From: an uncultured Comamonadaceae bacterium
Lineage (GTDB): Bacteria > Pseudomonadota > Gammaproteobacteria > Burkholderiales > Burkholderiaceae
Direction of reading: 5' to 3'
Assembly (NCBI GenBank): GCA_946482595.1
Contig: CAMLSD010000092.1
Span: 1-18,970, forward strand
Length of the DNA: 18,970 bases
Shown: positions 1 to 7,072 of the stretch, piece by piece
Position numbering within the stretch: position 1 is the stretch's first letter
Layout: every line of letters starts with the position of its first letter
Made by a program: the position numbers and the translations under genes
Notes under the pieces: generated by a model
What the model was told of the DNA's origin: nothing
What the model saw: only the letters and a program-made list of their open reading frames with translations
The model's database searches: none

Positions 1-103
1 AGGTCAGGGTCCGGCCGTCGTGCACGGCCCAGGGCGCCACACTCAGGTGGACGGCGTCGAAGGGGAGCGAGGGTGTCGGGGCGAGGAGGGCAGGGGCAGG
101 CAT
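1..103 (-). CDS. Start of an unidentified protein, cut by the left edge
   Basis: An ATG on the minus strand at 103 opens a frame of 34 codons without a stop to the window edge. The peptide begins MPAPALLAPTPSLPFDAVHL and continues through a VAPWAVHDG stretch. The frame is independent of the upstream luxR-like gene, whose stop is at 216-218, and would be the next gene in the same direction. No clear Shine-Dalgarno sequence precedes the ATG. I do not recognise the family, and the fragment is too short to place. A chance frame in GC-rich DNA is possible. Confidence 0.4.
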   Translation of the reverse strand, partial: MPAPALLAPTPSLPFDAVHLSVAPWAVHDGRTLT

Positions 104-173
104 GGTGTACGGGGTGCAGCGTCGGGTCGCGCCAGTATCGGCAGCCGGGCGCGCCCGCGCATCCACCTCGCGG

Positions 174-201
174 GGTGGAGGGCGGTGCGCGGCGCTCCAC
201 C
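174..201. terminator. Hairpin after the luxR-like gene, possible terminator
   Basis: GGTGGAG at 174-180 and CTCCACC at 195-201 are perfect 7 bp inverted arms around a 14 nt GC-rich loop. The hairpin lies 15 bp beyond the stop of the minus-strand luxR-like gene and before the next minus-strand start at 103. No T run follows on either strand, so a classic intrinsic terminator is not shown. It could slow transcription or be chance in GC-rich DNA. Confidence 0.25.
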
Positions 202-215
202 ACGGGCGGGGCGGC

Positions 216-1673
216 TCAGCGGCGTGTGGCCTTCAGGCGGCGCACCGCAGCGGCGGCGCCGTGGCGGTCGCTCACCTGCAGCTTCGAGTAGGCCCGGTTG
301 ATGTGCGACTTCACCGTGGACAGCGTCACGCCGAAACGCGCGGCCACCTGGTCGCGGCTCAGGCCGTCGGCCATGGCCTGGACGACATCCCACTCGCGCT
401 GCGTGAGGCCGGCCGGTGCCGCACCGCTGGGAGCTTCGGCATGGGCTTCGCGTGCCCGGGCATGCCAGTGCAGCAGGCGCAGGGCGCGCTCGCGGCCCGG
501 GCCGTGGCGTGCTGCGCGTGCCGAGCCCGCATAGGCCTCGACCTCGTGCATCACCCGACGGCCCAGCCACAGGGCGTCGATCAGCACCGGGCCGCGCGCT
601 TGCTCCAGCCAGTCGGCCACGCTGCCCTGGCCCTGGGCGGCCAGCAGCAGGCTCAGTCGTGCGGCCAGGCGCATGAGCTGACGGGACAGGGCCTCCTGCA
701 GCAGCGGCGGTGCCTCGTGCGCGACCCGGCTGCCGCCACGCTGCAGGTCGGCGGCGAGGGCGGTGATGCTGTCGTGCCACTGCGCCAGCGTGGCGCCCGG
801 CGCGGGGCGCTCGTAGCGCGCGGCCGTTGCGGCGATGGCGGCGGTGTCGTCCCGGATGACGTCGCACCACAGCCCGAGGAAGCCGAGTTCGCAGCGCCAC
901 CGGTGGCTGTAGAAGTCGAGCTCGACGGCGCGGCCGAGCTGCAGCTGGACCTGCCGGGCGGGCCCGAGCTGGCCGTGCAGCAGCCACCGCAGACCTTGTG
1001 CCACGTCGTACGGAAAACACCAGTAGGTGCCGGCCAGGTCCGCAGGGGGAGACAGCTCGGGCAGTGGGTCGCACAGCTGGCGCAGGCGATGCTCATCCAG
1101 CGTGCGCTGCAGGCTGCGCCAGGCGTGGCTGGTGGGTCGACCGGTCCGGTCGCCTGCGCCATCGTGCAGCGAGTCGAGCAGGTGGTCGTCGGCCAGTTCG
1201 ATGGCCGCCACGGCCAGCGCCTGCGCAGCCAGGTGTTCGAGCGGCCGCAGATGGTCGCGTCGTACGGCCTTGAGCACCGTGCGCAGGCGTTGCGCGCCGG
1301 CGGCGGGCTGGCCCAGGTGCACCTCGCTGATGCCGGCCACCACGGCAGCCAGCATCCAGCACAGGTCCAGGTCGCCGCCGGTGCACTCGAGCACCGCCAT
1401 GGCCCGCCGGAGTGCCGGCTCGTACTGCTCGAACATCTGGTCGCAACGGGCCAGCAGCAGGGCGTGCTCCGGCCCGGCGGGAGCCGGCTCACGGGCGAGC
1501 GCACGCAATGCGTCGTGTGGCAGGCGGTGGTGTTCGATGAGCAAGCCCGCCTGGGCCAGCCGTTCAGCCGGGCTGCCCGCCGGCAGCATGGCGAGCGCGT
1601 CGCCGCCGCCGTAGATGGCGAGCAGGGCCGGACGGTCGGTCAGGGGCGCGGGTGAGGTCGAGGGTGTGGGCAT
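216..1673 (-). CDS. LuxR-type transcriptional regulator, helical N-terminal region
   Basis: The 485-residue protein ends in a LuxR/GerE helix-turn-helix at about residues 423-480. Visible signatures are LTQREWDVVQAMADGLS, the recognition-helix region TLSTVKSHINRAYSKL, and a final VRRLKATRR. The long N-terminal part is Ala/Leu-rich and looks all-helical, like the repeat-rich central region of MalT/LAL-type regulators. I see no Walker A motif, no receiver domain and no PAS or autoinducer-binding domain, so it is neither a full LAL protein nor a typical response regulator. The ATG at 1673 (MPTPSTS...) is chosen because the frame upstream is low-complexity read-through into the neighbouring gene; the Shine-Dalgarno sequence is poor. 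It lies 77 bp after the second solute-binding protein gene on the same strand and could be the last gene of that unit or have its own promoter. Its targets are unknown. The LuxR assignment is firm and the start is moderately so. Confidence 0.88.
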   Translation of the reverse strand: MPTPSTSPAPLTDRPALLAIYGGGDALAMLPAGSPAERLAQAGLLIEHHRLPHDALRALAREPAPAGPEHALLLARCDQMFEQYEPALRRAMAVLECTGGDLDLCWMLAAVVAGISEVHLGQPAAGAQRLRTVLKAVRRDHLRPLEHLAAQALAVAAIELADDHLLDSLHDGAGDRTGRPTSHAWRSLQRTLDEHRLRQLCDPLPELSPPADLAGTYWCFPYDVAQGLRWLLHGQLGPARQVQLQLGRAVELDFYSHRWRCELGFLGLWCDVIRDDTAAIAATAARYERPAPGATLAQWHDSITALAADLQRGGSRVAHEAPPLLQEALSRQLMRLAARLSLLLAAQGQGSVADWLEQARGPVLIDALWLGRRVMHEVEAYAGSARAARHGPGRERALRLLHWHARAREAHAEAPSGAAPAGLTQREWDVVQAMADGLSRDQVAARFGVTLSTVKSHINRAYSKLQVSDRHGAAAAVRRLKATRR

Positions 1674-1750
1674 GGCAACCGGGCTGACAGCGAGCTGGCG
1701 GTCATGCCCTGCGCGCGCAGTGTACAAACTGCACGCGCGGCCCATGCGCG

Positions 1751-2482
1751 TCAGCGGCCCCCGTTCATCAGCTTGCGAACCTGGCCCTCGGCCTTCAGCT
1801 CCTCGAAGGCCTTGCGGGTGCGCTCGACCGTCGTGTCGTCCGTGCCCGGGCTGTAGGCCATGTACAGCGCGGCCGTGAGCTCGTCCAGCGTGTGCACCTT
1901 CTCGAGCTGGTTGCAGTCGAAGCGCGTGTCGCGGCACAGCTGCAGCGCGTCGTTCTCGGGCAGCGGGATCAATTGCACCTGCCGGTTGATCAGCTTGCGG
2001 AAGTTGTCGATGTTCTGCGCCGACACGACCAGCCGCGTGAACCCCTTGGACTGCAGGTAGTGGTGACGCAGGTCGTCGCGCATCGTGCCCACCGTGTACT
2101 GGCGCGCGTCGTCCAGTCGGCGCACCACCACGTCGGCGCGGTCCTTGAGCTTGTAGAGGTGGTATTCCATCTTCATGAACTCGCCCACCCACTTGAACAG
2201 CGGTTCGCGGGCGGGCGTGCGCGCGATGAGGAAGATCAGCACGTTGGGCTCATGCTGCGCAAGGTCATAGGCGCGGGCCCAGGGGTAGATCTGCACCTTG
2301 AACTCGGCAAAGCCTGCGCGCTGCAACGTGGCCTCGACGATCTCGGTGGCCGGCCCGGCCACCTTGCCATTGCGCAGGTAGGTGTAGGGCGTGGCCTCGG
2401 TCACCGGCCGCACGGTCTGGGCCGATGCGACCAGGCCGCACAGCACAAGTACGGTTGCCAGGAGAGCTTTCTTGAGCGTCAT
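1751..2482 (-). CDS. Periplasmic family-3 solute-binding protein, operon distal copy
   Basis: This 243-residue secreted protein opens with a Sec signal peptide (MTLKKALLATVLVLCGLVASAQ, cleavage near residue 21). A SBP_bac_3 fold follows, supported by YLRNGKVAGPATEIVEATL, the YPWARAYDLA block and RTPAREPLFKWVGEF. These are the hallmarks of the amino-acid-type binding proteins common in Burkholderiales. It is clearly paralogous to the protein at 3850-4632: both share PWARAYD, FKWVG, RLDDAR and SKGF blocks in the same order. It differs where the other has a GRVDLWVAND hinge; here the segment is RQVQLIPLPEND. GGAAAGG lies about 8 bp before the ATG. The start is 15 bp beyond the diguanylate cyclase stop, so the two are almost certainly co-transcribed. 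No ABC permease or ATPase gene is nearby, which suggests a sensory or accessory role. The ligand is unknown. Confidence 0.9.
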   Translation of the reverse strand: MTLKKALLATVLVLCGLVASAQTVRPVTEATPYTYLRNGKVAGPATEIVEATLQRAGFAEFKVQIYPWARAYDLAQHEPNVLIFLIARTPAREPLFKWVGEFMKMEYHLYKLKDRADVVVRRLDDARQYTVGTMRDDLRHHYLQSKGFTRLVVSAQNIDNFRKLINRQVQLIPLPENDALQLCRDTRFDCNQLEKVHTLDELTAALYMAYSPGTDDTTVERTRKAFEELKAEGQVRKLMNGGR

Positions 2483-2497
2483 GAGCTGCCTTTCCGG

Positions 2498-3859
2498 TCA
2501 GGAGGCCACACGATCCCGGCCCTGGTGCTTGGCCCGATAAAGCGCCAGATCGGCCTGTTTGAACAGCGTGTCGAAGTGATCCATCGTCGCGGGGTCGAAC
2601 TGCGCCGCGCCGATGCTCATCGTCACTGCCGGCGCGGTGTCCGAGGCCGGGTGCGGGATGGCCAGTGCCGCCAGCGCGCGACGCAGCCTTTCCCCGGCGG
2701 CCAGCGCACCGGGCAGGTCGCAGATGGGCAGCACCACGGCGAACTCCTCGCCGCCGATGCGCGCGACCATGTCGCCGGCGCGGCCGAAGCTGCCCTGCAG
2801 CGCCTGGGCGACGGCCTTCAGGCACTGGTCGCCGGCCGCATGGCCGAAGTGATCGTTGTAGCGCTTGAAGTGGTCGACGTCGCACAACAGCAAGGACAGC
2901 GGTTGCCCCGTGCGCTGCGCACGCCGGAATTCGGTGGCCGTGACCTCGTCGAAATGCCGACGATTGGGCAGTCCGGTCAGGGGATCGCTGCGCGACAGGG
3001 CTTCGAGCTGGGCATTGGCCTGTTGCAGCGCATGGGTGCGCTGCTCGACCAGATCGGCCAGCTGGTCGCGGTGGGCGGCCAGTTCACGCTCGGCCTGGTG
3101 GCGGCGCGACAGGTGATCCGACAGGCTGTCCTGCAGGTGACCGATGCCGCGCGCGAGCTGGCTGAGCTCGTCATTGCGCCGGCTCGATCGCTGCAGCACC
3201 AGCGGCCGGTCGAGCGTGTCGGGCGAGAGCTGGTCGACATGGCGCGCGATGTGGCGCACATGGCCGGTCACCATGCGGTTGAACAGCCACATGATCAGCC
3301 CGGCCAGCAGCAGCGACTGCACCACCTGCGTCACGATGATCACGCGCAGTTCCTCGCGCAGGCGGGACCACAGCACCCGCTCATCGCCTTCCAGGCTGAA
3401 GGCGCCCACCACCTCACGCGCGCCGGCATAGGGCTCATGCGCCAGCTCCCGGTGCAGCGAGGGCACGCGCTCCGAGGCCTGCCAGCCGGGCTGGCGGCGC
3501 TCCATGACCTCCAGTTCGCCATTGGCCTGGCGTACCACCACGGTCACGCGGCCGACCGACGGCACGCGCGCGACGCTGTCGACCTGGGTGGTCACGGCTT
3601 CGCGGTCCAGTTCCCAGATGGCCTTGGCAAAACTGCGGTGGAAGACCTCGTCGATCTGCGCCAGCTCGGCGGCCATCGTGGCACGGTGCGACTGCCAGGC
3701 CCACCAGGTGCGTACGCCCACGGTGGCCAGCGTGAACAGCAGGCAGAAGACCAGCGTGGCCAGCACCAGCCGGGTGGCGATCGATGCCCCGGCCGCCACC
3801 GGTGCCGGGCTGGCACGGGCGGACGTGTCGGCAACAGGACCGGCGGGCGCTACAGCCAT
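2498..3859 (-). CDS. Membrane diguanylate cyclase (GGEEF) with periplasmic sensor
   Basis: The 453-residue protein should make cyclic di-GMP from two GTP at the inner membrane. A first membrane segment lies at about residues 29-49. A periplasmic region of about 120 residues follows, then a second membrane segment at about 172-193. Next come a HAMP-like linker at about 194-250, a charged coiled coil at about 250-288, and a GGDEF domain from about 290 to the end. The domain begins SDPLTGLPNRRHFDE, has the CDVDHFKRYNDHFGH metal-binding block, and carries an intact GGEEF active-site loop at residues 369-373. RAGD at 360-363 is spaced five residues before GGEEF, as in the inhibitory I-site, so product inhibition is predicted. 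No EAL or HD-GYP domain is present. The start at 3859 overlaps the upstream solute-binding protein gene by 10 bp, which indicates coupled translation. An active cyclase is highly likely; the signal is unknown. Confidence 0.94.
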   Translation of the reverse strand: MAVAPAGPVADTSARASPAPVAAGASIATRLVLATLVFCLLFTLATVGVRTWWAWQSHRATMAAELAQIDEVFHRSFAKAIWELDREAVTTQVDSVARVPSVGRVTVVVRQANGELEVMERRQPGWQASERVPSLHRELAHEPYAGAREVVGAFSLEGDERVLWSRLREELRVIIVTQVVQSLLLAGLIMWLFNRMVTGHVRHIARHVDQLSPDTLDRPLVLQRSSRRNDELSQLARGIGHLQDSLSDHLSRRHQAERELAAHRDQLADLVEQRTHALQQANAQLEALSRSDPLTGLPNRRHFDEVTATEFRRAQRTGQPLSLLLCDVDHFKRYNDHFGHAAGDQCLKAVAQALQGSFGRAGDMVARIGGEEFAVVLPICDLPGALAAGERLRRALAALAIPHPASDTAPAVTMSIGAAQFDPATMDHFDTLFKQADLALYRAKHQGRDRVAS

Positions 3860-4632
3860 TTCTTCTTCAGGGTCTCGTAGGTGCCGTTCTTCTTGATGGC
3901 CGCCAGGCCCCGCGCGAAGCGCTCGACCACGGCATCGGACGTGCGCGACCCGAAGGCCATGTACAGGCCGTCGCTGCCGCCCAGGTCGGGCAGCGGCAGC
4001 GCACGCACCAGCACCTTGGCCGGGTCGTCGCCGGCCTTGCGCGCGAGGTAGTGGGCCACCAGGTCATTGGCCACCCACAGGTCCACGCGGCCCATGCGCA
4101 GTTTCTCGTAGTTGTGCTCGTACTTGTTGCTCGACTGCAGGTTGCTGCCGATCGTGAACCCCTTGGACACCAGGTACTGCTCGCCCGCGTCCTCGTTGAC
4201 CGTGGCCACCTGGAGCCTGCGGGCGTCGTCCAGCCGGCTGAGCTGGACGTTGCGCCCGCGCAGCGAAAACAGGTACCAGTCGGACGGCGCGACCACGCCC
4301 ACCCACTTGAACATCGATTCGCGTGCCGCGGTGCGCGTGATCGAGTAGATCAGCACGTTTTCATGGTTGCGCGCGATGTCGTAGGCCCGCGCCCAGGGCA
4401 TGGACTGGATCGGCGGCGGCGCCACGCCGATCTCCTTGAACACCGCCTCGACCACTTCGGTGCTGAAGCCGGTGACCCGGCCGTTCTCGGTCAGGTTGTA
4501 GGGCGGGAATTCCTCGGTGACGATGCGCACGGTCGGCTCAGCCGCGTGGGCCACCCCCGGCAGGGCCAGGGTGGCCAGCGACGCCAGCAGGCTGCGGCGA
4601 ATCGGGGAGGGGCGGACAGTCGTGCGGAACAT
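3850..4632 (-). CDS. Periplasmic family-3 solute-binding protein, operon proximal copy
   Basis: This is the first gene of the minus-strand sensory unit, 260 residues from the ATG at 4632. The start is chosen because it gives a normal signal peptide: an Arg-rich n-region, the hydrophobic stretch SLLASLATLALPGVAHA, and cleavage at AHA-AE near residue 31. An ATG 24 bp upstream only adds eight residues and would fall in a palindrome. The mature part shows SBP_bac_3 features: VRIVTEEFPPYNLTENGRV, MPWARAYDIA, RTAARESMFKWVG, and a hinge-like GRVDLWVAND. It ends in NGTYETLKKKWL, a typical family C-terminus. It would bind a small polar solute in the periplasm. With no transporter genes adjacent and a cyclase translationally coupled downstream, a role as ligand sensor is plausible but inferred. 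Ligand unknown. Confidence 0.9.
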   Translation of the reverse strand: MFRTTVRPSPIRRSLLASLATLALPGVAHAAEPTVRIVTEEFPPYNLTENGRVTGFSTEVVEAVFKEIGVAPPPIQSMPWARAYDIARNHENVLIYSITRTAARESMFKWVGVVAPSDWYLFSLRGRNVQLSRLDDARRLQVATVNEDAGEQYLVSKGFTIGSNLQSSNKYEHNYEKLRMGRVDLWVANDLVAHYLARKAGDDPAKVLVRALPLPDLGGSDGLYMAFGSRTSDAVVERFARGLAAIKKNGTYETLKKKWL

Positions 4633-4647
4633 GGCATCTCGAGCGAC

Positions 4648-4667
4648 GGCGTGCACCTTTGCACGCC
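4648..4667. promoter_or_regulatory. Perfect palindrome before the binding-protein/cyclase operon
   Basis: GGCGTGCA at 4648-4655 and TGCACGCC at 4660-4667 form perfect 8 bp arms around CCTT. The site is 15 bp upstream of the ATG at 4632, in the 4633-4907 gap between the leftward operon and the rightward DUF6502-like gene. It could be a repressor operator or an mRNA hairpin near the ribosome site. The identity of any binding protein is unknown. I see no convincing sigma-70 promoter in this GC-rich gap. Confidence 0.45.
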
Positions 4668-4885
4668 TACCGCCTCATCTTCGGCACAAAAGCAGTGCCA
4701 CGACAGGGGGCGGCGACGCAAGGTGCCCAAGTTTGCACGGTTTGTGCTGTCGCGCGTGCCATTCCGGCGGCGCCGTGGTGAAAAGGCTGAATGTCCGCTG
4801 AAAAGCGACCCGCTGGCGCGACGTCCGCGGCGCGTCACATCGCCTTACCCATTGACGGCAATGGACACGATTTCCCGTCACGTTT

Positions 4886-4903
4886 TTGGGATAAATTTCC
4901 CAA
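4886..4903. promoter_or_regulatory. AT-rich palindrome just before the DUF6502-like start
   Basis: TTGGGA at 4886-4891 and TCCCAA at 4898-4903 are perfect 6 bp arms around TAAATT. The block is markedly AT-richer than its surroundings and ends four bases before the ATG at 4908. TGGGATAAAT also resembles an extended -10 element, so it may be promoter and operator combined, possibly giving a nearly leaderless mRNA. No good -35 is seen at the right spacing. A binding function is inferred from symmetry and position only. Confidence 0.45.
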
Positions 4904-4907
4904 CATC

Positions 4908-5840
4908 ATGCTCGATCTGCCAAGTATCCAGGGTGTGCTGGCGGCGGCGGTTCAGCGCCTGTTGCGGCCACTCTTTCGCGTGCTGTTGCGCCACGGGATG
5001 TCCTACGTCGCATTCGAGGCACAGGCGCGTCGCGTGTTTGTGGAGGTCGCCATGCAGGACTTCACCCTTGAAGGCCGCAAGCCCTCGATCTCACGCGCGG
5101 CCATCCTCTCCGGGCTCACCCGCAAGGAAGTGCAGCGACTGGCCGCCTTGCCACCGCATGCCGGCGGCGACCACAACGAGCGCTACAACCGTGCCGCCCG
5201 CGTGCTGACGGCCTGGCTGCGCGACGAGGCCTGGCGAGGCCCGGACGGTGAGCCCCTTGCCCTGCCGCTGGACGGTGACGCCGGTTTTGCGGGGCTCGTC
5301 AGGCGGCACAGCGGCGACGTGCCGGCGCGTGCGGTGCTGGACGAGCTGGTTCGCGTCGGCGCCGTGCGGCGGCACCCTGATCAAACCGTCGAGCTCGTCG
5401 CGCGCGCTTACGTGCCCAGCCAGAGCGTGCCGGACAAGCTGGCCATCCTGGGCACGGACGTGGCCGACCTGATCGCAACGATCGACCACAACATTGCCGA
5501 CGGCGCTGCGGCGCCGCGCTTTCAGCGCAAGGTCATGTATCACCGCATTCCCGTCGATGCGCTGCCCGCGTTTCGCCGGGAGAGTGCCCGCCAGGGGCAG
5601 GCGCTGCTGGAGCGCCTGGACCGCTGGCTGCAGGCGCACGACGATGCACCGGAGCCTGACGCCTCGTGCGACACCTCCCCGGCCTGCGCACGGGTCGGCC
5701 TGGGCATCTACCAGTTCGAGGAGCCCGTCGGGCCCTGCTTCCAAGGAAACGCCGGGCCGCCCCAAGTTTCCTTGGCCCCCGCGGGGGGCGGGCTGGGCGC
5801 AGCCCGGCCCTGGGGGCGCTTTCAAGGAGACTCGCCATGA
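4908..5840 (+). CDS. DUF6502-like protein with a repeat-encoded C-terminal tail
   Basis: The protein is 310 residues from the ATG at 4908 and has no signal peptide or membrane segment. The N-terminal block LLRPLFRVLLRHGMSYVAFE and the following ISRAAILSGLTRKEVQRL look like a small helical, winged-helix-like region, as I recall for DUF6502 proteins of Burkholderiales. No biochemical role is established that I know of, though a DNA-binding role would fit. The frame is open back to 4791, but the first 39 residues of that longer version lack family character, so I chose the internal ATG. Family similarity should end near GLGIYQFEEP (about 5725). The last ~32 residues (QGNAGPPQVS...) are translated from the GC-rich repeat at 5744-5820 and are probably a late addition. 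The TGA at 5838-5840 overlaps the next ATG as ATGA, giving coupled translation with the lipoprotein. Confidence 0.82.
   Translation: MLDLPSIQGVLAAAVQRLLRPLFRVLLRHGMSYVAFEAQARRVFVEVAMQDFTLEGRKPSISRAAILSGLTRKEVQRLAALPPHAGGDHNERYNRAARVLTAWLRDEAWRGPDGEPLALPLDGDAGFAGLVRRHSGDVPARAVLDELVRVGAVRRHPDQTVELVARAYVPSQSVPDKLAILGTDVADLIATIDHNIADGAAAPRFQRKVMYHRIPVDALPAFRRESARQGQALLERLDRWLQAHDDAPEPDASCDTSPACARVGLGIYQFEEPVGPCFQGNAGPPQVSLAPAGGGLGAARPWGRFQGDSP
5744..5820 (-). repeat. Single copy of the 77 bp GC-rich repeat, inverted
   Basis: Reverse-complemented, these 77 bp match 9872-9948 with a single difference by eye (GGGGGCCAAGG versus GGGGGTCAAGG). The unit contains three stem-forming parts: GGGCTG/CAGCCC around a 4 nt loop, the palindrome CCCCCGCGGGGG, and CAAG/CTTG around a GAAA-type loop. 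This copy lies inside the open frame of the DUF6502-like gene. It ends three bases before the AAGGAGA ribosome-binding site of the next gene. Confidence 0.9.
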
Positions 5841-7021
5841 AGACATGGTTCAGATCGGCCTTCGTGGCCTGCACCCTGGCGCTCGGGCTCGCGGCCTGCG
5901 GCGGTGGGGGTGGTGGCATCGGCGGCACGGGTGTCGACTCGGGAACGATGCGCCTGTCGATCACCGATGCGCCGGCCTGCGGGTTCGACACGGTCCACGT
6001 CACGATCGATCGTGTCCGGGTGCACCGCAGCGCCACGGCCAGCGACACCGACACCGGCTGGTCCGAGGTCGTGCTGCAGCCCGCCCGCCGGATCGACCTG
6101 CTGACACTGACGAACGGTGTGCTCGAGGAGCTGGGCCAGACCTCCCTGCCGGCCGGCACCTACACCCAGATGCGGCTCGTGCTGGCCCCCAACACGGCGG
6201 CGCAACCCCTGGCCAATGCCGTCAAGCCCACGGGTGAGGCCGCAGAGGTGGCCCTGGACACCCCCAGCGGTCAACAAAGCGGCATCAAGCTGGGCATCAA
6301 CGTCGACGTGCCGGCCGGGCAGGTCGTGGATGTCGTGCTCGATTTCGACGCCTGCCAGTCCGTGGTGAGACGTGGCAATTCCGGGCGCTACAACCTCAAG
6401 CCGGTGATCTCGGTCACGCCCGTGCTGTCCTCGGCCGGCATGCGCATCGTGGGCTGGGTCGATCCGGCGATCGCCGGCGCCGACACCCGCGTGTCGGCCC
6501 AGTCGGCCAGCCGCCCGCTCAAGGCGACCGTGCCGGACAGCACCGGGCGATTCGTGCTCTATCCCGTGCCTGCGGGCCAGGTCGACCTGGTCGTGAATGC
6601 CGCCGGGCGCGTCACCGCAGTGATGACGGGCGTGCCCGTCACCCTGCAGGCAACCACCTTCGTGAACAGCCAGGCGGTGCCCATTGCGCCGTCGCTCGAT
6701 CCGGCCCCGGCGCGCCCGGTCGGCGGCAGCGTGCAACCGCCGCTGGCCACGGTGCGCGCCCTGCAGAGCCTGACTGGCGGCCCCACGGTCGAGGTCGCCT
6801 GGTTCCCGGTCGACGCGGCCACCGGTACGTTTGCGGGGCTGCTGCCGACGTCAGCCCCTGAAGTGGTGCCGTATGGCGTCAACCCGACGGTGATCGGGCT
6901 GGTCAGCGACCCAGGCGCGGCGGGCCGGTACCGCGTCGAGGCCGCGCTGGATGCGTCGATCAAGTCGCAGGACATCGATACCCGCCAGCCTGTGCCGGTT
7001 GTCACATTTTCTTTCCCCTGA
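5837..7021 (+). CDS. DUF4382 domain lipoprotein
   Basis: The protein has 394 residues. It begins with a lipoprotein signal peptide whose lipobox LAAC places the acylated cysteine at residue 21, followed by a flexible Gly-rich linker. The DUF4382 region starts near residue 35 with MRLSITDAP, a family hallmark, continues through VTIDRVRVHRS, DLLTLTNGVLEELGQTSLPAGTYTQMRLVL, and ends near YNLKPVISV. A beta-rich segment of about 60 residues (GRFVLYPVPAGQVDLVV) follows and resembles a carboxypeptidase-regulatory-like or transthyretin-like domain. The rest is Pro/Val-rich and unassigned. It should be anchored in the outer or inner membrane; the function of the family is not known to me. AAGGAGA at 5823-5829 gives a strong ribosome-binding site for the ATG at 5837, and the start overlaps the upstream stop by ATGA. 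The lipoprotein call is firm. Confidence 0.92.
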   Translation: MKTWFRSAFVACTLALGLAACGGGGGGIGGTGVDSGTMRLSITDAPACGFDTVHVTIDRVRVHRSATASDTDTGWSEVVLQPARRIDLLTLTNGVLEELGQTSLPAGTYTQMRLVLAPNTAAQPLANAVKPTGEAAEVALDTPSGQQSGIKLGINVDVPAGQVVDVVLDFDACQSVVRRGNSGRYNLKPVISVTPVLSSAGMRIVGWVDPAIAGADTRVSAQSASRPLKATVPDSTGRFVLYPVPAGQVDLVVNAAGRVTAVMTGVPVTLQATTFVNSQAVPIAPSLDPAPARPVGGSVQPPLATVRALQSLTGGPTVEVAWFPVDAATGTFAGLLPTSAPEVVPYGVNPTVIGLVSDPGAAGRYRVEAALDASIKSQDIDTRQPVPVVTFSFP

Positions 7022-7072
7022 CATGGGCGATCATCCGCGATGCAACGGGTGCGCCGACACAATGGAGCCGCC

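Noticed and set aside
102..1655. Long plus-strand open frame opposite the luxR-like gene
   Set aside because: It is Gln/Ala/Gly-rich with no family pattern, and the minus strand encodes a clear helix-turn-helix. It is a GC-driven shadow frame.
1892..3880. 662-codon plus-strand open frame across the cyclase region
   Set aside because: The sequence is His/Gln/Arg-rich and low in family signal. The minus strand holds an intact GGEEF cyclase and a binding protein.
4791..4907. Upstream extension of the DUF6502-like frame
   Set aside because: The 39 extra residues lack family character and cross the palindrome and likely promoter. The internal ATG at 4908 gives a normal N-terminus.
3784..5208. 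474-codon plus-strand frame opposite the proximal binding protein
   Set aside because: Composition is that of an antisense shadow, and it enters the DUF6502-like gene in the wrong frame.
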